Of a stretch of DNA of 33,939 nucleotides, positions 1-7,300 are shown piece after piece. The notes beneath the pieces are model-generated. The model worked only from the letters and a program-made list of their open reading frames with translations. It did not search any database and was not told where the DNA came from. The DNA comes from Psychroflexus aestuariivivens (GTDB lineage: Bacteria > Bacteroidota > Bacteroidia > Flavobacteriales > Flavobacteriaceae), in contig NZ_RQVT01000004.1 in assembly GCF_004010055.1 (NCBI RefSeq), positions 1-33,939 of the forward strand. The letters run 5' to 3'. The stretch's first letter is position 1, and every line of letters begins with the position of its first letter. Position numbers and translations under genes: made by a program.

Positions 1-34
1 TTGAAATATATAGCGATAAAGAAACACTTGTCCT

Positions 35-59
35 AAAAAAATTCTACTTAATCAGAATT
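35..59 (-). terminator. possible weak terminator of the first gene
   Basis: On the minus strand, 23 bases past the stop codon, a 6-bp stem (AATTCT/AGAATT) with an 8-base loop is followed by a run of seven T. The stem has little G+C, so the call is tentative. Confidence 0.35.
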
Positions 60-81
60 AGGAGATGATCATCTTGTTGAA

Positions 82-900
82 TTATGTTTTTAAATAATTT
101 AGCACTAAAACTAAATCTCCAGAAAAACTTTCGTCTCCATTACTCGGGCTTTCAAATTGAACTTTTTTTAATAGATTTACTAAGGTTTCTTCAAAAATAC
201 TATCTAATTTTAAGTTACCACTTGCTGAATCTATTTTAGAGATTTCATTATTTTTATTATAACTTACTCTTATTTTAATCGTATTCAAACCATCATTCAT
301 CATTGATTTGATTTTATTAGTATTGATAGAATTATAAGTCCCGTCGATTAAATAAGTTTGCATACATTCTACAGTTTCAACTTTTCCGGAGGTAGATCCA
401 CAATGATTTAAAGTTGGTTTTAAATTAGATGTGTTCGATTTATCGTACTGGAAAATCAATCGACTCATTTCGTGCACTGCTACTGGACCATTAATTTTTT
501 TTCTAATTTTCAATGGAACACTGAAGGTTACATCAACTGGTGAATCATCAATAATTCCTGGTTTTTCAATCTTTATTTTGCTAAGATATTTTGCGATATA
601 TTTTTCAGTATTTGTATTATTGGTATTAATTTTTAGAAGTTCAACTTTTTTGTCTTTCGTGATTTTAAAGGTGATGATAAATTTATTTAATCCTGGATTT
701 AGCGTATTTTGAAATGAACTCTTCATTTGGCTTTGCAATGTTTGAGAAACTACTTTCGACAAACAATCTCTTAATTGAATATTATCAGTGAGTGATTCAC
801 AGCCCTTAGCAACAATCATATGTTCATTGACTTTTTTTTCTTGAGAAAATGCTAAACTTGTTAATAAGAAACAGAACGCAAGAACAAATTTCATATTCAT
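82..900 (-). CDS. secreted protein with two tandem TonB-C-like domains
   Basis: Exported protein of about 272 residues. An ATG at 900 (or 894) puts a signal peptide (MKFVLAFCFLLTSLAFSQ) at the very N-terminus; the longer reading from 930 would bury it. The mature part is an internal duplication. Both halves start with a Cys pair (GCESLTDNIQLRDC, and HCGSTSGKVETVEC), then a helical stretch, then a beta-rich segment resembling the C-terminal domain of TonB: L-N-x-F-I-I-T-F-K-I-T-K-D-x-K-V in half one, followed by a second helix and a closing strand such as FSVPLKI. There is no TonB transmembrane anchor or proline-rich linker, so it is probably not an energy transducer but a periplasmic or secreted protein using the same fold. 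The function is unknown. It appears to stand alone, with a terminator-like hairpin on each side. Confidence 0.7.
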   Translation of the reverse strand: MNMKFVLAFCFLLTSLAFSQEKKVNEHMIVAKGCESLTDNIQLRDCLSKVVSQTLQSQMKSSFQNTLNPGLNKFIITFKITKDKKVELLKINTNNTNTEKYIAKYLSKIKIEKPGIIDDSPVDVTFSVPLKIRKKINGPVAVHEMSRLIFQYDKSNTSNLKPTLNHCGSTSGKVETVECMQTYLIDGTYNSINTNKIKSMMNDGLNTIKIRVSYNKNNEISKIDSASGNLKLDSIFEETLVNLLKKVQFESPSNGDESFSGDLVLVLNYLKT

Positions 901-1025
901 AATTTTAATATATAAAGGTTCACCAAGCAAGATACATTTTTTGATTAGATTTTAAATATTTATAGGTTTCATTAGAGTGAATTGAATTCTATAAATTCAA
1001 TTCAAAATTTAAAGATTTAAGCACA

Positions 1026-1055
1026 AAAAAACCTGCTTTTGAAGCAGGTTTTTTT
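1026..1055 (-). terminator. strong rho-independent terminator after the PepSY/DUF4382-like lipoprotein gene
   Basis: The arms AAAACCTGCTT and AAGCAGGTTTT are separated by a 3-base loop and flanked by A and T runs. The hairpin lies just beyond the stop codon at 1079 of the leftward lipoprotein gene, and it would work in both directions. Confidence 0.85.
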
Positions 1056-1078
1056 ATGAGTGATTTTTGAATTACCTT

Positions 1079-2065
1079 TTAATCATCTAGTAAATCAACG
1101 TAATTTTTAATAGCATTTTTAATTTGATTGGCTAGAGCATTATTGCCATCTTCGTCCTCTGGACTAATTTCAATTGTTCCATTACCATTACCATCCGTTG
1201 CACTACTCAAGTCTACCTCACTAATAACTGCATTCAAATCGAAGTTGAAAGTTACCGTGTTGTTATTAGACTCGTCAATGATAAGATTTTGTCCAGCATC
1301 TTCATAGTCAACTTCAAATTCTTCGTCGAAAGTATGGTAAAACTCTAAAGGCGTTCCGTTTATCGTACCAGAAATCAACATTGATTTTTGAAATAAAGGA
1401 CTGTTTGGGTTTGTACTTCTATCCATTTCAAACTCAACTTCTTCGTATTCACCTACTGGAATTTCAACTTCTGTAACAGTGACAGGACCGCCAGCTAAAT
1501 CTAATTCAAAAGGGCCGTTTAAGTCAAATTCATCATCACTTCCATAACTATTATCGTCATCAGAATCATCATCGTCACTGTCATCACAATTGCTATCGTC
1601 CTGTTCCGTAGCATAAACAGTGAAATCTTCACGGAAATAAATCTCTAGTCCACTTTGCAACTCGACTTCATAACGATATGGATCATCTAAATCATCTTCC
1701 AATTCTGCTTTACAAAATGGATCATCTGGATAGTTTTCTTCCAAATAGTCCTGAATTTGAACTGGCAATTCTTCAAAACTTAAATGATCACTATCTTCTG
1801 AATCTGAAGAAGAACTAACCGATCTTCCTGAAGTTTCTGGATATTCAAATTCAATTTTTTTGATATTAATCATAAAGCTTTCAACTTCCAAACTATTTGC
1901 CGATTGTGCTAATCTGCCAGCAGTTTGTGCGTTGGTAGTGGCTAATATTTGCAAATTAGCTTTTGGTTCCAGGTTTTGCCCATTATTATTCACATCGTCA
2001 TCAGAAGAACAAGCAATAAATGCTGTTGTTGCTGTGAGTAAACTTAATGTCTTTAAAATTTTCAT
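1079..2065 (-). CDS. acidic lipoprotein: PepSY-like domain inserted in a DUF4382-like domain
   Basis: Predicted lipoprotein of 328 residues, with signal peptide MKILKTLSLLTATTAFIAC and lipidated Cys19 followed by SSDDD, a common surface-export context in Bacteroidetes lipoproteins. Residues 35-75 and about 180-325 read like the two parts of a DUF4382-type beta-sandwich. Between them, residues 95-152 look like a PepSY-like module (LPVQIQDYLEENYP, then YRYEVELQSGLEIYF). It is followed by an Asp/Ser-rich linker at 155-180, which contains Cys160; Cys118 lies in the PepSY-like part, so a disulfide is possible. I chose the ATG at 2065 because the upstream ATG at 2086 lies only 3 bases past the -10-like element at 2090-2097, giving no room for a leader. 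The shared promoter ties it to the sigma factor and receptor locus. The domain naming is by eye; the exact ligand is unknown. Confidence 0.75.
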   Translation of the reverse strand: MKILKTLSLLTATTAFIACSSDDDVNNNGQNLEPKANLQILATTNAQTAGRLAQSANSLEVESFMINIKKIEFEYPETSGRSVSSSSDSEDSDHLSFEELPVQIQDYLEENYPDDPFCKAELEDDLDDPYRYEVELQSGLEIYFREDFTVYATEQDDSNCDDSDDDDSDDDNSYGSDDEFDLNGPFELDLAGGPVTVTEVEIPVGEYEEVEFEMDRSTNPNSPLFQKSMLISGTINGTPLEFYHTFDEEFEVDYEDAGQNLIIDESNNNTVTFNFDLNAVISEVDLSSATDGNGNGTIEISPEDEDGNNALANQIKNAIKNYVDLLDD

Positions 2066-2089
2066 GATATTATATTTAGGTTTCATTTA

Positions 2090-2118
2090 TAAAACAACTT
2101 AAAATTAACTTACCCTAA
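2090..2118 (-). promoter_or_regulatory. ECF-type promoter, copy 1 (PepSY/DUF4382-like lipoprotein)
   Basis: On the minus strand, TTAGGG (2118-2113), 15 bases, then TTGTTTTA (2097-2090). This is the same sequence and spacing as three other copies at this locus. It starts 24 bases upstream of the chosen ATG. It is probably read by the sigma factor encoded at 3295-3822 (inference from position and repetition). Confidence 0.75.
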
Positions 2119-2161
2119 CTCAAAGGAATTATTTTTTAAAAATTATTTTTATTTTTCTAGG

Positions 2162-3187
2162 TTAAAGCTTTTCAAAAACCAAGTCACTATTTGGTTCATC
2201 AAATAATACTAATTGATCAGAATTTCCAAAGTCTGAAATATCCCAGTCCTCATCGAGATCATCCAGCTCGTCATCGTTAAAAACCAAATCTAGTTTTTGA
2301 ATGCCATCATCAAATTCTACTTCCCAATTTCCTATAAATTCAGCTTGCGTTGCAGTATTTACAACTGAAATACTGTTATCTGAATTGAAAGTAAAAATGA
2401 AATCATCAAACTCTTCAGTATCAATTTCACCTTCATCAACAAAATTGACTATCACAAATTCTCCTTCAGTCAAAAAAGTAATTAAATCAGGTTGTTCCGG
2501 TTCAAATTCGTATAACAAAGGTTCATAGCAGGCGAAATCTAAATTTGTAAAAGCAGACTCTAATTCAGCAAAAGAATTTATACTAAGGTTTAGAGATTCG
2601 AATTCCATTTCCAAAGGAAAATCGAATTCATAAAAAGCGTTGTCAGCTTTTAAATTTTCAATAAAATTAAAGAACTGTGCTTTATTTTGAAGTACGACAC
2701 TTTCGTTAATTTCGTTTGTAGAATTAAAGAAATTTAAGCGTAACGGAAAACTAAAATCTATACAATTGATTTCTGAACTTTCTTTAGCTTCAGCAATTAA
2801 CGCCCCAAATTCTGCTTCATTTTGAATACTAAGTGTTTCATAATTTACCAATGAAACTTCTACTGGAAACTGTAATTCTAAATCTGGTTCAGTTGCATAA
2901 CTATTCAATTCATCAATAAGATTTTGATAATCGGTTTCTGTGGACAATTCAACTATATTTTGATTGTTAATTTCAACCGTAAAAGGAAAAACAATACTCA
3001 TGGCACTGCTACCGTCGATAAAATTGTCGAAAGCTGTAGGATTTTGAGCGGCACGACTCAGCAAATTTGTAATTTCATCGCTGCTAGCCCTGGTTTGCTC
3101 ATCGTCTAATTCTATTTCAAAATCATCGCTTTGACAAGCAACTAAAGTGAAAAATCCTATTAAAAATAAGCAATAAATAGACTTCAT
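2162..3187 (-). CDS. acidic lipoprotein with four internal FP-repeats and a lipocalin-like C-terminus
   Basis: Predicted lipoprotein of 341 residues; the signal peptide ends at LVAC with lipidated Cys18. Four related repeats begin at residues 67, 107, 147 and 190. Each starts F-P-x-x-(V/L/M) on a beta hairpin and ends in a short helix of the type (F/Y)xxLIxxL; examples are FPVEVSLVNYETLSIQ and FPLEMEFESLNLSI. Residues 235-341 form a separate part with alternating strands (FIFTFNSDNSISVV, GNWEVEFDDGIQKLDLVF, then a DLVFEKL ending) that resembles lipocalin-like domains of flavobacterial lipoproteins. The protein is strongly acidic. It is transcribed away from the sigma factor gene from a back-to-back promoter, so it is very probably a member of the same signalling regulon, either as receptor partner or as surface ligand-binding protein. 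I do not know its ligand. Confidence 0.78.
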   Translation of the reverse strand: MKSIYCLFLIGFFTLVACQSDDFEIELDDEQTRASSDEITNLLSRAAQNPTAFDNFIDGSSAMSIVFPFTVEINNQNIVELSTETDYQNLIDELNSYATEPDLELQFPVEVSLVNYETLSIQNEAEFGALIAEAKESSEINCIDFSFPLRLNFFNSTNEINESVVLQNKAQFFNFIENLKADNAFYEFDFPLEMEFESLNLSINSFAELESAFTNLDFACYEPLLYEFEPEQPDLITFLTEGEFVIVNFVDEGEIDTEEFDDFIFTFNSDNSISVVNTATQAEFIGNWEVEFDDGIQKLDLVFNDDELDDLDEDWDISDFGNSDQLVLFDEPNSDLVFEKL

Positions 3188-3217
3188 TTGGTAAAATTAG
3201 TACATTCGTTTCAATAG

Positions 3218-3246
3218 TAAAACAAGTTTGAATAATTTTACCCTAA
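3218..3246 (-). promoter_or_regulatory. ECF-type promoter, copy 2 (FP-repeat lipoprotein)
   Basis: On the minus strand, TTAGGG (3246-3241), 15 bases, TTGTTTTA (3225-3218). It lies 30 bases upstream of the lipoprotein ATG at 3187 and is arranged head to head with copy 3. Only three bases separate the two TTAGGG boxes, which together form the palindrome CCCTAAGTCTTAGGG. Confidence 0.8.
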
Positions 3247-3249
3247 GTC

Positions 3250-3278
3250 TTAGGGCAAACTTTAGTTAAATTGTTTTA
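3250..3278 (+). promoter_or_regulatory. ECF-type promoter, copy 3 (sigma factor gene, autoregulation)
   Basis: TTAGGG (3250-3255), 15 bases, TTGTTTTA (3271-3278). This is the same element and spacing as the other three copies, directly in front of the sigma factor gene, which suggests positive autoregulation. The first in-frame TTG of the open frame is the first three bases of the -10-like box. Confidence 0.8.
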
Positions 3279-3294
3279 CTTAAAACCAAAACTT

Positions 3295-3822
3295 TTGCAA
3301 AAGGACAAAAATTTAATCGATAAGGTCTGCCTAAAGTCAATTTTTGAGCGGATTTATCAGCAGCAATCGACAGAACTTTACCGCCATTTTTATTATAAAT
3401 TTGGACATTCAGTCTGGGCGGAAGAAGTTGTACAGGAAGCATTTATCAAGCTTTGGGAAAAATGCAAGGACGTGCCATTTCTTAAAGCGCGTTCATTTTT
3501 GTTCACCGTTGCCAATAATTTATCCTTAAATAGATATAAGCACCAAAAAGTAGTGCTCAACTATCAAAAAAGTCACACACAAAGCAAAGAGGATCATCAA
3601 ACACCAGAATTTGTTTTGGAAGAAGAAGAATTTAAAGTGAAGTTGCAAAATGCCATTCAGCAACTCACGCCAAAACAACGAAGCGTATTTTTGTTGCATC
3701 GCGTCGAAGGCAAATCTTACAAAGAGATTGCTGAAATGGAACAAATCAGCGTTAAAGCAGTTGAAAAACGAATGCAAAACGCACTGATTTTACTCCGAAA
3801 AGAAATTGAACAATTGAATTAG
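3295..3822 (+). CDS. ECF RNA polymerase sigma factor, FecI-like
   Basis: Sigma-70 family, group IV (ECF), about 175 residues. Region 2 is seen in WAEEVVQEAFIKLWEKC and the following FLFTVANNLSLNRYKHQ stretch. Region 4 is seen in LTPKQRSVFLLHRVEGKSY, then the helix-turn-helix EIAEMEQISVKAVEKRMQNA. It should recruit RNA polymerase to promoters controlled by the FecR protein encoded next. No ATG precedes region 2. The open frame begins at a TTG at 3271, but that codon lies inside the promoter element. I therefore place the start at the TTG at 3295, which leaves a 16-base leader, close to the 18 bases seen in front of fecR. A non-ATG start could keep the level of the factor low. The stop codon TAG overlaps the TTAGGG box of the next promoter. 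Confidence 0.88.
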   Translation: MQKDKNLIDKVCLKSIFERIYQQQSTELYRHFYYKFGHSVWAEEVVQEAFIKLWEKCKDVPFLKARSFLFTVANNLSLNRYKHQKVVLNYQKSHTQSKEDHQTPEFVLEEEEFKVKLQNAIQQLTPKQRSVFLLHRVEGKSYKEIAEMEQISVKAVEKRMQNALILLRKEIEQLN

Positions 3823-3847
3823 GGTAAAACCAATTTGAATTGTTTTA
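3819..3847 (+). promoter_or_regulatory. ECF-type promoter, copy 4 (fecR-receptor operon)
   Basis: TTAGGG (3819-3824), 15 bases, TTGTTTTA (3840-3847), identical in both boxes and in spacing to the other three copies. It begins within the sigma factor stop codon and ends 18 bases before the fecR ATG, so fecR and the receptor can be transcribed separately from the sigma gene. Confidence 0.8.
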
Positions 3848-3865
3848 ATTACAGAACACCGAAAA

Positions 3866-4762
3866 ATGGAAGATAACAATCGATGGGCAAAATGGTTTAA
3901 TAACGAAATTCCAGACGATGCTGTAAAAGGTGAAGCTGATTTTGAAACTTTTGCCAAAATAAAAAAATATTCGTCTCAACTTCAATCCCCTGAATTTGAT
4001 GAGAGAGCTTTATTTCAAAAAATTGAAAATCAAACCTTTTCTAAAACTGAAAAATCTAAATTTTGGGGTCTCAAAATTGCTGCCGTTTTTATAGTACTTA
4101 TCGGAATTGGTGCTTTGGTGATTTTCGCTAATTCTACGACAATTGCCAGCGGAACAGAAGCGATGGTTTTTCAGTTGCCAGACAATTCCGAAGTTCAACT
4201 TTCACCCAATTCTAAAGTTGAATACAATACTTTATTATGGAAATACAATCGTGATATAAAATTGGAAGGCAAAGCTTATTTCGATGTCGCCCACGGAAGA
4301 AATTTCAGTGTTGAAACAAATACAGCTAAGGTTGAAGTTTTGGGAACTCGGTTTGAAGTCGATGCAAGTTCAGAAAAATTTCAAGTCACTTGTTTTGAAG
4401 GTAAAATCCGAGTTACTTCTACTGAAAACAAACAAATTTTGCAAGCAAATCAAAGTCTTTTGCTTAAAAACAGCAAACTGATTTCTAGAGAAAATCTAAA
4501 CCTCTACCCTACTTGGATTTTAAAAAATAAAGCGTTTGAAAAAGCTGATTTTTCTGATATTTTAAAAGAGTTAGAGAAAGTTTATAATGTAAGTTTGTCT
4601 ACCGAAAACCTCAACATCCAAAAGCGCTTTACCGGAGAGTTACCGCTCAATCGACTAGAAGTAGCTTTAAAAATCCTGAGTGAAACTTATGGTTTGAAAA
4701 TTGAAAAACGCAGCGAAAATAGTTTTATTTTTGTTGAATATGCAAAAGCAAATCAATCATAA
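3866..4762 (+). CDS. FecR-type anti-sigma factor
   Basis: Inner-membrane regulator of 298 residues with three parts. A cytoplasmic N-terminal segment (1-67), containing RWAKWFNNEIPDD, should bind the sigma factor. A single transmembrane helix lies at about 68-88 (FWGLKIAAVFIVLIGIGALV). The periplasmic FecR domain spans about 95-190, with the family motifs LPDNSEVQLSPNSKVEYN, LEGKAYFDVAHG and VEVLGTRFEVDA, and is followed at 215-290 by a C-terminal DUF4974/STN-like domain. In this family the periplasmic part receives the signal from the N-terminal domain of the outer-membrane receptor and releases the sigma factor. The receptor gene overlaps the end of this gene by 23 bases, so the two are translated from one message. 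No unusual features are seen. Confidence 0.9.
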   Translation: MEDNNRWAKWFNNEIPDDAVKGEADFETFAKIKKYSSQLQSPEFDERALFQKIENQTFSKTEKSKFWGLKIAAVFIVLIGIGALVIFANSTTIASGTEAMVFQLPDNSEVQLSPNSKVEYNTLLWKYNRDIKLEGKAYFDVAHGRNFSVETNTAKVEVLGTRFEVDASSEKFQVTCFEGKIRVTSTENKQILQANQSLLLKNSKLISRENLNLYPTWILKNKAFEKADFSDILKELEKVYNVSLSTENLNIQKRFTGELPLNRLEVALKILSETYGLKIEKRSENSFIFVEYAKANQS

Positions 4763-7265
4763 AATTCTTTTACTGCTATTTTTTTTGAGCGTGTTTTTTT
4801 CAAGCACAGCTCAAAATCAACAAACATTTGCATTGCTAAATTTACTGGATGAGTTGGAACAAAGACACGATATTCGTTTCAATTATGTCGTTGAAGATTT
4901 ATCGCCTTTGGAATTACCGAAACCTAATCAAATCAATAATCTTGATGCCGTTTTTGACTTCATTTTTAAACACACTCAAGTTGAAATTTCTAAGGTAAAT
5001 GATAATAATTATACGGCGGTTTGGCAGGAATATTCTGCTTGCTTTCAGTTGAAAAACAGTTTGAATTTAGCGGATTTAGCAGCAGTTGCAATTTACAATC
5101 AACAACAATTAATCGGTAAGACGAATTCCGTTGGGAAATTTTTTCTTCGAGATTCTTCAGTTAAAGAATTGACCTTCAAATCCACTGACTTTTTTTCTGA
5201 AAATATTTCAGTTGAAACTGCTTCAACTAGCAATTGTTCGACAATATATTTGTATCCAGAACAAGAGTTGGATGAAGTCATAGTTCAAACTTATTTGACA
5301 CAGGGTATTGACTTGAAAAATGATTTCAGTATTGAATTCACGCCATCAGAATTTGGAGTTTTACCTGGTTTGATTAATGCAGATGTTTTGCACAGTTTAC
5401 AATATGTGCCAGGGATTGTCAACACCGACGAAAGCGTTGCTGAAATCAATGTGCGCGGCGGTACAAATGATCAAAATTTATTGCTTTGGAATGGTGCAAG
5501 ATTGTATCAAGGCAGCCATTTTTTCGGTATGATTTCATCCTTAAATCCTTTTGCGGCTAATCACATTCAGATAAGTAAAAATGGGAGTTCTGCTTTTCAT
5601 AGTGAAGGCGTTTCTTCAGTGATTTCTATTGAGACAAAAGCTGAAGATATTACTAAAAATTCGAATGTCATTCATTCTAACTTTTTAGGAACGGGCGTTG
5701 TGACTTCACAAAAATTGAGCAAGGATAGCAAACTTCAAGTATCTGCCAGAAGATCTTTTACCGATGTTTGGGAGTCTCCAACTTATAAACGCATGCGTAA
5801 CAAAGTTTTTCAAAATACCGAAATTCAGAGTTTGCAAGATCAAAATAGCCAAGCGGTTCGGGTGAATGAAAACTTTTATTTTGCGGATGCATCAGCAAGT
5901 TTTCATCATCAAATCAATGACAAAAATGAAATGAATGTAAATATTTTAGGCATTCAAAATGAATTAGAATTCAATGAAATTTTAGTCAGTTCTGGCGAAG
6001 AAGAACGCAATAATTTGGGGCAAAATAATTTTCTAGGCAGTTTCAATTTTAATAGAAAATGGAATAGCAAACACCAAACCCAAGCTGAAATAAATGCTTC
6101 ATTTTACGAATTAAATGCAGAAAATAAATCTGTTTTTACAGCACAAAATTTACTCCAGAACAATCAGATAATGGATTTGGGTTTTCAATTGAAACATCAA
6201 ATGGAATGGCAAACCCAAAAGGTTTTGACTTTTGGGTATCAATTTCATGAATTAAGTGTTTCCAACGAAAATTTGGTAACTTCTCCAAATGTGCGTGTTT
6301 TTGAAAGAAATGTAATTGGAATTCATGCTTTAATTGTTGAAAATAATTATCAATCTGTGAATCAAAATTTTGATTTTAGGCTGGGTTTGCGTGCGAATTA
6401 TTACTCTGGTTTAGATGAGTTTCAGTTTTCACCGAGATTTAATTTAAGTTGGCGATTATTACCAAAACTTAGGTTTCATATTTTAGCTGAACAAAAATTT
6501 CAAAGTTTAACTCAGGTGATTGATCAGCAACAAGATTTTTTTGGACTTGAAAAAAGACGTTGGAAACTTGCAAACGGAGAAGATTTCCCTTTGCTAAAAA
6601 GTCAGCAGGCTGAAATAGGTTTGCAGTGGAAATATTTGGGTTGGCGATTGCAATCGAGTCTCTTTCATAAATCAGTAAATGGCATCACGTCACAGAGTCA
6701 AGGATTTCAAAATCAGTTGGAATTTTTGCGTCTACAGGGAGATTACAAGATCTCTGGAATCGAATTTTTAATTCAAAAACGCATTCAGGATTTTAGATTT
6801 TGGTTGAATTATGCATTCAGTGAAAATGATTACGAGTTTACAGGTTTCAAACCGTCTGTTTTTCCAAATAATTTTGAAGTAATTCATAGCAGTGCATTCG
6901 GTTTGTCTTATGAAAATAAGGCTCTGAAAGTGGCGCTTGGAGGACGATATATTGCCGGACATCCAACGACATCCATCAATTCGGACAATCCTATTTTGAA
7001 TCCAGAAACCAACCCTAGCATCAATTATAAAGCTCCAAATTTTGCTAATTTACAAGATTATTATCAAGCGAATGCCAGTGTTTCTTATACTTTCAAATGG
7101 CAAAAATTTCAACTGGAAATTGGTATGAGTTTTTTAAATTTATTTGATACAGCCATCGAAACGGATAGATTTTACCGTTTAAGTGAATCGCAAACTGAAG
7201 TAGAACGTATCGAAACTCAAAATTTAGGCTTAACCACCAATGCTTTTTTGACTGTGTTTTTCTAG
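4740..7265 (+). CDS. TonB-dependent outer-membrane receptor/transducer with STN domain
   Basis: Protein of 841 residues. The ATG at 4740 lies inside the end of fecR and gives a clean signal peptide (1-25, ending FFSSTAQ); the frame continues upstream, but that would bury it. Residues 30-95 look like the STN signalling domain (LLDELEQRHDIRFNYV), the part that contacts FecR in transducing receptors. Residues 100-175 form a carboxypeptidase-regulatory-like beta domain. The plug follows at about 178-310 (INADVLHSLQYVPGIV, EINVRGGTNDQNLLLWNGAR), then a beta barrel ending in FLTVFF. It probably imports, or only senses, an unknown ligand and reports it to FecR. No SusD partner is present, which argues against a standard polysaccharide utilisation locus; the two acidic lipoproteins of the regulon may serve as surface partners instead. 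Confidence 0.88.
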   Translation: MQKQINHKILLLLFFLSVFFSSTAQNQQTFALLNLLDELEQRHDIRFNYVVEDLSPLELPKPNQINNLDAVFDFIFKHTQVEISKVNDNNYTAVWQEYSACFQLKNSLNLADLAAVAIYNQQQLIGKTNSVGKFFLRDSSVKELTFKSTDFFSENISVETASTSNCSTIYLYPEQELDEVIVQTYLTQGIDLKNDFSIEFTPSEFGVLPGLINADVLHSLQYVPGIVNTDESVAEINVRGGTNDQNLLLWNGARLYQGSHFFGMISSLNPFAANHIQISKNGSSAFHSEGVSSVISIETKAEDITKNSNVIHSNFLGTGVVTSQKLSKDSKLQVSARRSFTDVWESPTYKRMRNKVFQNTEIQSLQDQNSQAVRVNENFYFADASASFHHQINDKNEMNVNILGIQNELEFNEILVSSGEEERNNLGQNNFLGSFNFNRKWNSKHQTQAEINASFYELNAENKSVFTAQNLLQNNQIMDLGFQLKHQMEWQTQKVLTFGYQFHELSVSNENLVTSPNVRVFERNVIGIHALIVENNYQSVNQNFDFRLGLRANYYSGLDEFQFSPRFNLSWRLLPKLRFHILAEQKFQSLTQVIDQQQDFFGLEKRRWKLANGEDFPLLKSQQAEIGLQWKYLGWRLQSSLFHKSVNGITSQSQGFQNQLEFLRLQGDYKISGIEFLIQKRIQDFRFWLNYAFSENDYEFTGFKPSVFPNNFEVIHSSAFGLSYENKALKVALGGRYIAGHPTTSINSDNPILNPETNPSINYKAPNFANLQDYYQANASVSYTFKWQKFQLEIGMSFLNLFDTAIETDRFYRLSESQTEVERIETQNLGLTTNAFLTVFF

Positions 7266-7300
7266 TTCAAAATCGAAGTGATCAAATTTTATAAATTGTG

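Noticed and set aside
1531-1600. Asp-rich stretch of the lipoprotein as a calcium-binding repeat (RTX or thrombospondin type 3)
   Set aside because: No periodic GGxGxD or DxDxDG spacing is present; it is an irregular Asp/Ser linker.
3241-3255. The palindrome CCCTAAGTCTTAGGG as a repressor operator or telomere-like repeat
   Set aside because: Each half is fully explained as the upstream box of one of two divergent promoters, and the same half-site occurs singly at 2113-2118 and 3819-3824 with the second box at the same distance.
4740-7265. The first TonB receptor as the SusC part of a polysaccharide utilisation locus
   Set aside because: No SusD-like gene, glycoside hydrolase or SusE/F-type gene lies next to it, and the protein is shorter than typical SusC receptors.
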